NCBI RefSeq assembly: GCF_016904945.1
Contig: NZ_JADIKF010000040.1
Span: forward strand, 1,340,953 to 1,404,952
Length of the DNA stretch: 64,000 nucleotides
Source: Dyella mobilis
Lineage (GTDB): Bacteria; Pseudomonadota; Gammaproteobacteria; Xanthomonadales; Rhodanobacteraceae
Direction of reading: 5' to 3'
Shown here: in pieces, positions 16,390 through 25,303 of the stretch
How positions within the stretch are numbered: the stretch's first letter is position 1
Layout: every line of letters starts with the position of its first letter
Program-made: the position numbers and the translations under genes
The notes under the pieces: model-generated
The model's database searches: none
What the model was told of the DNA's origin: nothing
What the model saw: the letters and a program-made list of their open reading frames with translations, nothing else

Positions 16390-19300
16390 CTAAAATTTTC
16401 CGTAATAGCCTTCCTTCAACGCGTCGAACAGATTGGCAGCGGTGTGCATCTCTCCGTCGTACTCCACTTCCTCGTTGCCTTTCAGCTCCACAACGCTACC
16501 GTCTTCCAATTCGAAACGGTAGAGGGTGTTCTCCAAATCCGCTTCTTTTACCAGCACACCCTGGAATGCAGCAGGGTTGAAGCGGAAGGTGGTGCAGCCC
16601 TTGAGGCCCTGTTTATAGGCGTAGAAGTAGATGTCTTTGAAGTCTTCGTACGGGTAGTCGGTAGGTACGTTGGCGGTTTTGGAAATCGATGAATCGACCC
16701 ACAACTGCGAGGCGGCCTGGATGTCGACGTGCTCCTTCGGGGAGATGTCATCGGCGGCCACGAAGTATTCCGGGAGCTTGGTCCTGGGATCGTCGCTGTA
16801 GGGCATGGCCTCGGCGTTGATCAGGGCGCGGTAGGCGAGCAGCTCGAAGCTGTACACCTCCACTTTCTCCTTGGTTTTGCGGCCTTCGCGGATCACGTTG
16901 CGCGAGTAGTGATGGGCGAAGCTGGGCTCGATGCCGTTGCTGGCGTTGTTGGCCAGCGACAGCGAGATGGTGCCGGTAGGCGCGATGGAGCTGTGGTGGG
17001 TGAAGCGCGCGCCCACTTCGGCCAGCTCGCTTACCAGGTTGGGCGCCACGCTGGCCACGCGCTGCATGTAGCGGCTGTATTTGGCGTGTAGCACGCGGCC
17101 GGGGATCAGGTCGCCTACCTTGAAGCCGTCCTCGGCCATTTCCGGACGCTTGCGCAGCATGTCGCCGGTGACGGTGTAGTTCTTGGTAAGTACCGGCGCG
17201 GGACCTTTTTCCTTGGCGAGGTCCAGCGCCATTTCCCAGCCGGCGACGGCCATTTCGCGCGAGACGTCTTCGGTGAAGGCCACGGCTTCTTCGCTGCCGT
17301 AGCGCATCTTGAGCATGGTGAGCGTGCTGCCCAGGCCCAGGAAGCCCATGCCGTGGCGGCGCTTGGAGAGGATCTCGTTGCGCTGCTGTTCCAGCGGCAG
17401 GCCGTTGATCTCCACTACGTTGTCGAGCATGCGGGTGAAGATTTTCACCACGTCGCGGTATTCGTCCCAGTCGAAGCGGGCCTTGGGGCCGAAGGGATCG
17501 CGCACGAAGGTGGTGAGGTTGACCGAGCCGAGCAGGCACGAGCCGTAGGGCGGCAAGGGCTGTTCGCCGCAGTTGTGCGCGTGCAGGCCGTTGCCGTCGA
17601 AGGTGTTGATGCCCGGCACCTGCACGTCGTAGACGTCTTCCACGCCGTCTTCATGCAGCGTTGCCACGGTGGCAACGAAACGCTCGCGGTTGAGCGTGCG
17701 GCGATAGCCGGACAGTGCGGCCTTGAGGCGTGCGGCCTTGTCGCCGTCGGCGAAGCCGACCAGCTCTTGGAAGCGCTGCAGCGATTCGCCCGCGATGACC
17801 AGCTCGTGCTGGGCCTGCGTGGCGTAGACGTCGGAGCCGCCCTTGCCGTCGGGCAGCACGGCGCTGCCGGCGGGGCGGCGTTGCTTATAGATGCGAGAGG
17901 GAATGCCAAGACGCAGCAGCATGCGCTGCACGGCTTCCAGGCGCGCGATATCCGACTGCGCGAGGCGCACGGATACACCCTTGGCCTGATTGCCCTGCAC
18001 CGAACCGTCGGCATCGAAGAAGCCGCGCAGGAAGCCGCGATAGGCTTCGCTGGACGCTTGCTCCAGTGCCGGCGAGATGCACTTGTCTCCCTGGGCCATG
18101 CCCAGGTCGAAGGCGAGATCGCGCAGCGAAGCGGATTTCATGCGCCACTCGCCGCGGCCCTGTACTTCGGACCAGCCGGCGAAATCGGCGCGATGCGGCA
18201 GGGTTGCCGCGCAGCGCAGCGCTTCGCGCATCACGGCACGTGCGCCGCCGTCGCTCGCTGCGTTCACGGCAGCGGCCTGCGGCCATACCGACAGCACGGC
18301 GGTTTCGTTCTTCAGCGTGCCATCGCCGACGAGCAGGCCAAGCAGGTAGCCCTGCTCCTGGGTCAGCGCACCGGCCCAGCTGGCGTTGGCGCGATGATCG
18401 TTCAGCAGCACGCGATCGCCCGCGCGCAATTCGCTGGCCGCGCACCATTCCGTATCGAGGCTCCAACGGGTGAGCCGCGCGACGCGACGCACACGATGGT
18501 CGGCGGTGAGGCGCAGGCGATAGCCTTCTTCGGTCTGCAGCGCCAGCACCGGTTTGGTGGCGGTGCGGAAAAAGCCTTCCACACCGGTCGCGTGGTCTTT
18601 GCCGTCCACGCGGGCCAGGAAGCCCTGCCCCAACAAGCTGCTCACCTGGCGCGGGCCTTCGGCGGTCTGCACCCAGGTATCGGCGGTGACGCAGGGGTTG
18701 GTAGCGCGGATGTGCTCGCACCACCAGTTGTTGTTCATCTCGTTCACCTTGTCGATGAGGATGAACCCGGGCTCGGCGTAGTCGTACGTCGAGACCATGA
18801 TCATGTCCCACAGGTGACGCGCGCGGATGTGGCCGTAGATCTTGCAGGCGACCAGGCCGTCTTCGCGCTCGACGTAGTTCTCGTGGGTAGGCCATTCGCG
18901 CCACACGACCTTGGCGGTGTCGTGGAGGTCGATGTCGTCCTTTTCCTTGACGTGCACCGGGAATACGAGCGGCCAATCCTGGTCGTGCTCCACCGCCTGC
19001 ATGAAGCCGTCGGTGATCAGCAGCGAGAGGTTGAACTGACGGAGGCGGCCGTTTTCGCGCTTGGCGCGGATGAATTCCTTCACATCGGGATGGCTGACGT
19101 CGAACGTGCCCATCTGCGCACCGCGGCGACCGCCGGCGGAGGAGACGGTGAAGCACATCTTGTCGTAGATATCCATGAAGGACAGCGGGCCGCTGGTATA
19201 GGCACCGGCACCCGAGACGTACGCGCCGCGCGGGCGGAGCGTGCTGAATTCATAGCCGATGCCGCAACCCGCTTTCAGCGTAAGCCCGGCTTCGTGCACT

Positions 19301-19659
19301 TTCTCCAGGATGTTGTCCATCGAGTCGCGGATGGTGCCGGACACGGTGCAGTTGATCGTGGAGGTGGCGGGCTTGTGCTCCAGCGCACCGGCGTTGGAGG
19401 TGATGCGGCCGGCGGGAATGGCACCGCGGCGCAGTGCCCACAGGAAGCGTTCGAACCATTCTTCGCGCAACTCGGGCGTGGCTTCCACCTCGGACAGGGC
19501 GCGCGCGACGCGCTGCCAGGTATCGTCGATGCTGGCGTCGACCGGCTCGCCGGTCTTGGTGCGCAGGCGATACTTTTTGTCCCAGATGTCTTGCGATGCA
19601 GGCTGCAACGGAATGGCAGTGGCATCGAGACCCATGTTTGTTGCACGCAAGGTGCTCAT
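16390..19659 (-). CDS. nrdJa: Class II (B12-dependent) ribonucleotide reductase NrdJa, intein-containing precursor
   Basis: The 1089-residue precursor makes the catalytic subunit that reduces ribonucleotides using adenosylcobalamin, independent of oxygen. Features are the NCTVSGTI cysteine near residue 103, LTLKAGCGIGYEF, the active-site NPCGEQPLPPYGSCLLGS segment, and the MKGCTTFRFNP-like end. The active-site segment is interrupted between Pro322 and the catalytic Cys by a 374-residue intein (residues 323-696). After splicing a 715-residue NrdJa remains. AGGAAG lies just before the ATG at 19659. The redox C-terminus is missing and is supplied by the separate nrdJb at 14824. Confidence 0.9.
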   Translation of the reverse strand: MSTLRATNMGLDATAIPLQPASQDIWDKKYRLRTKTGEPVDASIDDTWQRVARALSEVEATPELREEWFERFLWALRRGAIPAGRITSNAGALEHKPATSTINCTVSGTIRDSMDNILEKVHEAGLTLKAGCGIGYEFSTLRPRGAYVSGAGAYTSGPLSFMDIYDKMCFTVSSAGGRRGAQMGTFDVSHPDVKEFIRAKRENGRLRQFNLSLLITDGFMQAVEHDQDWPLVFPVHVKEKDDIDLHDTAKVVWREWPTHENYVEREDGLVACKIYGHIRARHLWDMIMVSTYDYAEPGFILIDKVNEMNNNWWCEHIRATNPCVTADTWVQTAEGPRQVSSLLGQGFLARVDGKDHATGVEGFFRTATKPVLALQTEEGYRLRLTADHRVRRVARLTRWSLDTEWCAASELRAGDRVLLNDHRANASWAGALTQEQGYLLGLLVGDGTLKNETAVLSVWPQAAAVNAASDGGARAVMREALRCAATLPHRADFAGWSEVQGRGEWRMKSASLRDLAFDLGMAQGDKCISPALEQASSEAYRGFLRGFFDADGSVQGNQAKGVSVRLAQSDIARLEAVQRMLLRLGIPSRIYKQRRPAGSAVLPDGKGGSDVYATQAQHELVIAGESLQRFQELVGFADGDKAARLKAALSGYRRTLNRERFVATVATLHEDGVEDVYDVQVPGINTFDGNGLHAHNCGEQPLPPYGSCLLGSVNLTTFVRDPFGPKARFDWDEYRDVVKIFTRMLDNVVEINGLPLEQQRNEILSKRRHGMGFLGLGSTLTMLKMRYGSEEAVAFTEDVSREMAVAGWEMALDLAKEKGPAPVLTKNYTVTGDMLRKRPEMAEDGFKVGDLIPGRVLHAKYSRYMQRVASVAPNLVSELAEVGARFTHHSSIAPTGTISLSLANNASNGIEPSFAHHYSRNVIREGRKTKEKVEVYSFELLAYRALINAEAMPYSDDPRTKLPEYFVAADDISPKEHVDIQAASQLWVDSSISKTANVPTDYPYEDFKDIYFYAYKQGLKGCTTFRFNPAAFQGVLVKEADLENTLYRFELEDGSVVELKGNEEVEYDGEMHTAANLFDALKEGYYGKF
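17572..18693 (-). mobile_element. Intein with LAGLIDADG homing endonuclease inside NrdJa
   Basis: The intein runs from Cys323 (CVTADTWV, block A) to Asn696 (GLHAHN, block G), 374 residues in the same frame as its host. Visible parts are TADHRVRRV (block B, T--H), the two dodecapeptide motifs LLGLLVGDGTL (about residue 438) and LRGFFDADGSV (about residue 544), and DVYDVQVPGINTF (block F). Both endonuclease motifs keep an acidic residue, so homing may still work. The +1 extein residue, needed as the splicing nucleophile, is the reductase's own thiyl-radical Cys in NPCGEQ. Ribonucleotide reductases are well-known intein hosts. Confidence 0.92.
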
Positions 19660-20014
19660 CGGCTTCCTGACCTCCCGGTGTGGCCTCGCGGCCGATTGGT
19701 TTCTTATAGGTAGATGTGAAGGCGTCAGCGGACCGGAAACGACTCGGTCCCGCCCAGCTCATACCCCGCGTATGAACCAGGCCTGGCGTGGTCTTGCGAA
19801 TAACGGCAGCCCCCGTGCTGGCGATATCCGCCCAGGTACCAGTATTGGGTCAAGCTTCGGTACCTGGACACAAGATGTTGTGGTTGCGAACGTAGGCGAA
19901 CGTTACCCCCGCGCACGGGCGATGTAAAGTGGCTACCCGGTCTCATTTGTCGGGAACCGCTTGCCAGGTATCGAGTCGAACAAGCCAAACTTTCGATCGC
20001 TGACCAGGAGACTT
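19660..20014. other. Intergenic region between nrdJa and the divergent HtrA protease
   Basis: 355 bases holding the divergent promoters. I looked for a cobalamin riboswitch on the minus strand and for NrdR boxes, and found neither the B12-box core nor a paired NrdR motif. The clearest structure is the inverted repeat at 19832-19867, listed separately. Confidence 0.5.
19832..19867. promoter_or_regulatory. 9-base inverted repeat in the nrdJa/htrA intergenic region
   Basis: CCAGGTACC (19832-19840) pairs perfectly with GGTACCTGG (19859-19867) across 18 bases. It lies about 175 bases upstream of nrdJa and 148 bases upstream of the protease. It could be an operator or RNA hairpin; no regulator can be named. 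Confidence 0.4.
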
Positions 20015-21388
20015 ATGCAACGCCGTTTCCTTCGCAGTGCCTGCACTGCTTTCGCCCTCGCCTCGATGGCTGCGCTACCGCTCGGCGCACGCGCCGCGCT
20101 ACCGCCGATCGTGGATGGACAACCCCTGCCTTCGCTCGCGCCGATGCTGCAAAAGGTGACGCCGGCGGTGGTGAACATTTCCACCAAGACGCGGGTGCGG
20201 GTGAGCAATCCGTTCTTCGACGATCCGGTGATCCGGCAGTTTTTCGGGCTGAACAACTCGCCGCGCGAACAGGTGGAACAGAGCCTGGGCTCGGGCGTGA
20301 TCGTCGACGCGAGCAAGGGCTACATCCTCACCAACAACCACGTGGTGGGCGGCGCGGACGACATCACGGTGACGCTGCAGGACGGGCGCAATTTCAAAGG
20401 CACGCTGGTGGGCACCGACCCCGCTACCGACGTGGCGGTGGTGAAGATCAACGCCGATCACCTGCAGGCGTTGCCGATTGCCGATTCGTCAGCGCTGCGC
20501 GTGGGCGATTTCGTGGTGGCGGTGGGCGACCCGTTCGGGCTGGGGCAGACGGTGACGTCGGGCATCGTCTCGGCGCTGCGCCGCTCGGGCCTGGGCGGTT
20601 CGAGCTTCCAGAACTTCATCCAGACCGATGCCTCGATCAATCCGGGCAATTCGGGCGGCGCGCTGGTGAATCTGCGCGGCGAGCTGATCGGCATCAACAC
20701 GATGATCTTGTCGCCGTCGGGCGGCAACGTGGGCATCGGCTTTGCAATTCCCACCGATATCGCCAGCAGCGTGATGCAGCAGCTGATCGCGCACGGCAAG
20801 GTGAGCCGCGGCAGCCTGGGTGCGCAGACGCAGGACATCACGCCCAATATCGCCAAGCTGCTTGGGTTGAAGGACAACAACGGCGCGGTGGTGACGCGCG
20901 TGCTGCCGGGCTCGGCGGCCGATCGCGCCGGGCTGCAGGTGGGCGACGTGATCACCGCGATCAACGGCAGCTCGCTGCAAAACTCCGATCAGCTCAACAA
21001 TGCCGAGGGCCTGCTGCCGGCCGACAGCACAGTAAGCCTGAGCGTGCTGCGCAACGGCAGCACGCGCCAGATCAGCGCAAAGCTTGCACCGGAGAAGGTG
21101 GCGACGCTGGATGGAGGCAAGCTGGACCCGCGTCTGGTTGGCGTAACGTTCAGCGACCTGAGTGCACAACAGGCGAGCCAGGGGATGGCGGGCATCACGG
21201 TGGCATCGGTCAATCCGGGCAGTCGCGCGGCACAGGCTGGACTGTCGGCGGGCGACGTGATTGTGGGCGTGGGCAATCGCCGCGTCACCAATCTGCGGGA
21301 TTTGCAGGGACTTGCAGGCGCTCGGCCACGTCAGCTGGTGTTGCTGGTGGCGACGGATGACGGGCTCAATTACGTGGTGATTCAGTAG
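20015..21388 (+). CDS. HtrA/Do-family periplasmic serine protease
   Basis: The 457-residue protein has a signal peptide (cleavage near ARA-ALPP), a trypsin-like domain with the His-Asp-Ser triad in ILTNNHVV, PATDVAVVKI and NPGNSGGALVN, and two PDZ domains (about 255-345 and 360-455). It should degrade or refold misfolded envelope proteins in the periplasm. AGGAG lies four bases before the ATG at 20015; an in-frame TTG 54 bases earlier lacks a ribosome site. Its size and two PDZ domains fit the DegP/DegQ/MucD group, but the exact orthologue is not settled. Confidence 0.92.
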   Translation: MQRRFLRSACTAFALASMAALPLGARAALPPIVDGQPLPSLAPMLQKVTPAVVNISTKTRVRVSNPFFDDPVIRQFFGLNNSPREQVEQSLGSGVIVDASKGYILTNNHVVGGADDITVTLQDGRNFKGTLVGTDPATDVAVVKINADHLQALPIADSSALRVGDFVVAVGDPFGLGQTVTSGIVSALRRSGLGGSSFQNFIQTDASINPGNSGGALVNLRGELIGINTMILSPSGGNVGIGFAIPTDIASSVMQQLIAHGKVSRGSLGAQTQDITPNIAKLLGLKDNNGAVVTRVLPGSAADRAGLQVGDVITAINGSSLQNSDQLNNAEGLLPADSTVSLSVLRNGSTRQISAKLAPEKVATLDGGKLDPRLVGVTFSDLSAQQASQGMAGITVASVNPGSRAAQAGLSAGDVIVGVGNRRVTNLRDLQGLAGARPRQLVLLVATDDGLNYVVIQ

Positions 21389-21590
21389 GGGATTTGGACG
21401 GGACGTGTCGGATTTTCCCTTCGACTCGTTCCGTCTCAATCAACTGTTTGACGCAAATATATGAACGCGCTTGATGTTTTTGCTTGATGTTTTGCCTCCG
21501 GGCCGCTGAAATATTGCGACCCCGTCACTGCAAGTGCTTGCCGTGCACGGCACACTCGCTTTAATCCCCTTATGTAGGTCGCGCCATCCT

Positions 21591-22979
21591 ATGCCAGTAC
21601 GCCTTACCCGCCTGCTCTCCGTCGCCCTGATCAGCGCCGGCCTCTCCACCGTGGTGCTTGCTGCGGCCACGCAATCACTGACCTGGCGCGGCGACGTCGT
21701 CACCGGCAACAGCGTGGTCAAGGGCATGGCGAAGGCCTGGCAGTCGTCCGGCCACGGCAACATCGTCATGCAGCCGTTCAACACCGCATCGGGTCTGGAT
21801 GCCGTGTCCGGCGGTTCGGCCGATATCGCCGGCAGTGCGCGCCCGAGCTCGGGCAGCGCCGAGGACGGCGGCCTGACCTTTACGCCGGTGGCATGGGATG
21901 GCCTGGTGTTGGTGACCAGCCCGTCCAACCCGGTCAGCAGCCTCACGCTGCAGCAGGTGCACGACATCTATTACGGCAAGATCACCAACTGGAAGGAAGT
22001 CGGCGGCAACGATGCGCCGATGGACGTGTTCGCCGTGGCGAGCCCTGGCGACGGCGTGGAATTCAGCCTGCGCAAGCTGTTGTTCGGCCGCGGCAGCCAG
22101 CCGGTGGCAGCGCCGCGCCTGTACGTCAACACCACGCAGTTGGAAGCCTCGGTGGCACTGGACCCGCGCTCGTTCGGCGTGACCACGCTGTCCAGCGTGG
22201 CCGGCAATTCGAAGATCAAGATGCTGCGCATCGATGGCGTGGCGCCCACCGCTTCCAGCGTGGCCAGCGGTACCTATCCGCTGTTTACCCAGCTTTACCT
22301 GGTGACCAACCCGAGCAGCCCGAACGCTGCGGCCGCGAAGGATTTCGTGGACTTCACGCAGAGTGCCAAGGGCGAGGCCGTGCTGCGCTCGCATAGCCTG
22401 GTGCCGTATGCCGAAGGCAGCGCACTGGTCGCCATGGATGCTTCGCGTCGCAGCCGCATTCTGGCTGCCGTGGGTGCGCACGCCAGCGCCGAGCCGACCG
22501 CGGTTGCCGCGGCTGCGCCGCGCCCGGTTTCGCCGGCCGCCGTGGCTGCCGCATCGCGTGCCGCCGTCGCCAGCACGCCGAGCCTGAAGAACGTCACCAG
22601 CGCGGTCGTGGCCGCGCCGGAGCCGACCAGCCTCAAGGGCGTGCGCGGCGATGCGTTCACCGTGGCCGACGCCACCGCTCGCGGCGGCAGTTTCGCCAAG
22701 GTCACCGCCGATGCGTACGTGAGCTACGGCAAGGTCGTGGCCAAGGCAACGGCCAAGGTCAGCAAGGCCGCCACGGTGGCCGACAAGAAGGTGGAATCCA
22801 AGAAGGTGGCCAGCGCCACCAGCACCAAGGCGACGCGTACTTATCGCGTCGCCGCGGGCGAAACGCTGTACTCGATCGCCCGTAAGCACGGCGTGGACGT
22901 GGCGCAGATCCGCAGCTTGAATCACCTGAAAGACAACACCGTGCGCACCGGACAGGTGCTGCGCATCGACGCGCGCTGA
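21591..22979 (+). CDS. PstS-like substrate-binding protein fused to a LysM domain
   Basis: The 462-residue protein has a signal peptide (cleavage near VLAAAT), then a PstS/phosphate-binding-type domain (about residues 30-280) with TGNSVVKGMAKAWQ, ADIAGSARPSS, VHDIYYGKITNWKEVGG and later FGVTTLSS. A long Ala/Val/Lys-rich linker (about 300-410) follows, and a C-terminal LysM domain (YRVAAGETLYSIARKHGVDV onwards, ending QVLRIDAR). LysM would tether the binding domain to peptidoglycan. No pst transport genes are nearby, so the role may be scavenging, sensing or structural rather than transport. The ATG at 21591 gives the best signal peptide. Confidence 0.8.
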   Translation: MPVRLTRLLSVALISAGLSTVVLAAATQSLTWRGDVVTGNSVVKGMAKAWQSSGHGNIVMQPFNTASGLDAVSGGSADIAGSARPSSGSAEDGGLTFTPVAWDGLVLVTSPSNPVSSLTLQQVHDIYYGKITNWKEVGGNDAPMDVFAVASPGDGVEFSLRKLLFGRGSQPVAAPRLYVNTTQLEASVALDPRSFGVTTLSSVAGNSKIKMLRIDGVAPTASSVASGTYPLFTQLYLVTNPSSPNAAAAKDFVDFTQSAKGEAVLRSHSLVPYAEGSALVAMDASRRSRILAAVGAHASAEPTAVAAAAPRPVSPAAVAAASRAAVASTPSLKNVTSAVVAAPEPTSLKGVRGDAFTVADATARGGSFAKVTADAYVSYGKVVAKATAKVSKAATVADKKVESKKVASATSTKATRTYRVAAGETLYSIARKHGVDVAQIRSLNHLKDNTVRTGQVLRIDAR

Positions 22980-23003
22980 GCGCCGCGCCAGAGGGATGCT
23001 TTG

Positions 23004-23705
23004 ATGCGCATCCTTGCCATCACTATCGATCTGGACGATACCCTGTGGCCGGTGATGCCGGCCCTGGAGCGCGCTGATCGCGATCTGGACAATTACCTGC
23101 GTCAGCACTATCCGCAGGTGGCGCGCACGTGGCCCATTCCGGCCATGCGTGAATTGCGCGCCCGCGTCGCCGCCGAACGGCTCGACCTGGCGCACGATTT
23201 CACCGCGCAGCGCTACATCACCCTGCAGATGGCCTTCGATGCCTGCGGCATGACCGAAGCGCCGCTGGACACGCTGTGGGAGATCTACGCCAAGGCGCGC
23301 AACAGCGTCGAGCTTTATCCCGATGCCCTGCCCGCGCTGGAATGGCTGAGCAACGCGCGGCCGGTCGCCAGCCTCACCAACGGCAATGCCGACCTGGCGC
23401 GCATCGGATTGCATGCGCACTTTGCGCATCACATCGCCGCACGCGATATCGGCTCGGCCAAGCCCAATGCGAAAATCTTCCTGGCAGCGGCCGAACGCCT
23501 GGGCGTGCTGCCGGAAAACATCCTGCACGTCGGCGACGATCCGGAGCTGGATGTGGTCGGTGCGCGCGAAGCGGGCATGCGCACGGCCTGGATCAATCGC
23601 GAAGGCCATCCCTGGCCGGGTGCGTTGGGCACTGCGCCAGACCTGGATCTGCCGGACCTGGCTGCGCTGGTGGATTGGCTGCATCGGCACGATGGCGGCG
23701 CATAA
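23004..23705 (+). CDS. HAD-superfamily hydrolase
   Basis: The 233-residue protein shows the HAD motifs in order: DLDDTLWP (nucleophile Asp9, Asp11), SLTNGN (motif II Ser/Thr), the Lys in SAKPNAKIF (motif III), and HVGDDPELDVVGAREAG (motif IV). It should be a cytosolic phosphatase of the YjjG/GPH-like type with a helical cap. It starts 24 bases after the LysM gene and a TTG immediately upstream is ignored in favour of the ATG at 23004. The substrate is unknown. Confidence 0.85.
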   Translation: MRILAITIDLDDTLWPVMPALERADRDLDNYLRQHYPQVARTWPIPAMRELRARVAAERLDLAHDFTAQRYITLQMAFDACGMTEAPLDTLWEIYAKARNSVELYPDALPALEWLSNARPVASLTNGNADLARIGLHAHFAHHIAARDIGSAKPNAKIFLAAAERLGVLPENILHVGDDPELDVVGAREAGMRTAWINREGHPWPGALGTAPDLDLPDLAALVDWLHRHDGGA

Positions 23706-23881
23706 ATAGATCTTCGCGCGGCCGCACCGGATGGGCAGCGACACTTCCCTGTCCGCACGCGAGGAGCAAGTTTTTGCCGTGGGAAGACGCCGCATCGTTT
23801 TGATCGCCCCGGCAAAAACGCGCATCATGTCCGACCAACGACCCACCACAAGCGCATGCCGCAACGTGCGCAAGGAATGAC

Positions 23882-25264
23882 ATGCCCGCCTTGACCGAAC
23901 TGCGCGCCAACCGCCAGGCCCCTACCCCGATCGAAGCCACCGATGCCGTGCACCTGGCTTCCTCGCGCAAGCGCCTGAGCGCCGCGCAACGCCACTGGCT
24001 GGACGAAAACCGTTTCGATGCGACACCCGGCAGCTTCTGCCTGCTTGCCGACGCGAACGGCAAGCTGGCACGCGTACTGGTTGGCGTGGATCGCCACGAT
24101 GCGCTGGCTGCGCTGGCGAGCCTGCCGATGAGCTTGCCGGTCGGCGAATACTCGCTTGCCGGCGAAAGCGTGCCGCTCGACCTACAACTCGCCGCGCTCG
24201 GCTGGGCGCTGGGTGCGTATCAGTTCACCCGCTACCGCAAGGCGCGCCGCGCACCGTCCACGCTCGCCGTGGATGCCAAGACGCTGGCTGCGCTGGCACC
24301 GCTGGTTGAAGCAACCAGCCTGGTGCGCGACCTGGTCAATACGCCGACCGAAGACATGGGCCCCAAGCATCTTGCCGATGCCGTGAAGCAACTGGGCAAG
24401 GCGCACAAGGCCAAAGTGCGCGAGTGGGTCGGCGACGAATTGCTGGAAGACAATTTCCCCACCATCCATGCCGTCGGCCGCGCCAGCCATCGTGCGCCGC
24501 GCCTGGTCGAGCTGACCTGGGGCAAGGCCGACCACCCGAAGCTGGCGCTGGTCGGCAAGGGCGTTTGCTTCGATACCGGCGGCCTGGATCTGAAAACCAG
24601 CGACGGCATGCGCTGGATGAAGAAAGACATGGGCGGCGCCGCGCACGCGATCGCACTGGCCGGACTGGTGATGCAAGCCAAGCTGCCGGTGCGCCTGACG
24701 CTGCTGATTCCTGCTGTTGAAAACGCCGTGGCCGGCAATGCGCTGCGTCCGGGCGAAGTGGTGATGACGCGCGCAGGCCTCAGCGTGGAGATCGACAACA
24801 CTGACGCCGAAGGCCGCCTGGTGCTGTGCGATTCGCTGGCTTACGCCGCCGAGCAGAAGCCGGATCTGATCGTCGACTTCGCCACTCTCACCGGTGCCGC
24901 ACGCGTCGCGTTGGGCCCGGACCTGCCTGCGCTATTTGCCAACGACGATGCGATCGCCGAGGCGGCGCTGGCTTGTGGACGCGCCGTGGCCGATCCGATG
25001 TGGCGACTGCCGCTGTGGCGCCCTTACCGCAAGATGATCGATTCCTACATCGCCGATTTCGCCAATGGCGGACCGTCGCGTCACGCCGGCGCAATCACGG
25101 CAGCGTTGTACATGGAGCGCTTCATTCCCGAGGGCATGCCATGGGTGCACCTGGATACCTATGCCTGGAACGACGGCGATCGTCCGGGCCGCCCGCGCGG
25201 CGGCGAGGCGATGGGGTTGCGCGCGATATTCGAGATGCTGCAGCAGCGCTACCGGTCGCGTTGA
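23882..25264 (+). CDS. M17 leucyl aminopeptidase family protein
   Basis: The 460-residue protein has the M17 catalytic domain in its C-terminal half: LVGKGVCFDTGGLDLK (metal-binding Lys and Asp), MKKDMGGAA, the NTDAEGRLVL signature and ATLTGAARVALG. It removes N-terminal amino acids from peptides in the cytosol using two metal ions. The N-terminal half is diverged relative to PepA, so it is nearer the short PepA/PepB-like group. AAGGA lies five bases before the ATG. It is a monocistron by position, with a gap of 176 bases from the HAD gene. Confidence 0.88.
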   Translation: MPALTELRANRQAPTPIEATDAVHLASSRKRLSAAQRHWLDENRFDATPGSFCLLADANGKLARVLVGVDRHDALAALASLPMSLPVGEYSLAGESVPLDLQLAALGWALGAYQFTRYRKARRAPSTLAVDAKTLAALAPLVEATSLVRDLVNTPTEDMGPKHLADAVKQLGKAHKAKVREWVGDELLEDNFPTIHAVGRASHRAPRLVELTWGKADHPKLALVGKGVCFDTGGLDLKTSDGMRWMKKDMGGAAHAIALAGLVMQAKLPVRLTLLIPAVENAVAGNALRPGEVVMTRAGLSVEIDNTDAEGRLVLCDSLAYAAEQKPDLIVDFATLTGAARVALGPDLPALFANDDAIAEAALACGRAVADPMWRLPLWRPYRKMIDSYIADFANGGPSRHAGAITAALYMERFIPEGMPWVHLDTYAWNDGDRPGRPRGGEAMGLRAIFEMLQQRYRSR

Positions 25265-25303
25265 CGGGTTCGGCGCTAGCCCCTCTGCTTGCGGTAGAGG
25301 GGC

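Noticed and set aside
17353..19713. Long open frame antisense to nrdJa (786 codons)
   Set aside because: It has no domain, no ribosome site and is a typical shadow of a GC-rich gene; the same applies to the long antisense frames at 3110-4603, 21675-23873, 42518-44620, 44725-46527 and 48182-50437.
19660..20014. Cobalamin riboswitch or NrdR boxes in front of nrdJa
   Set aside because: No B12-box core or paired NrdR motif was seen on the minus strand.
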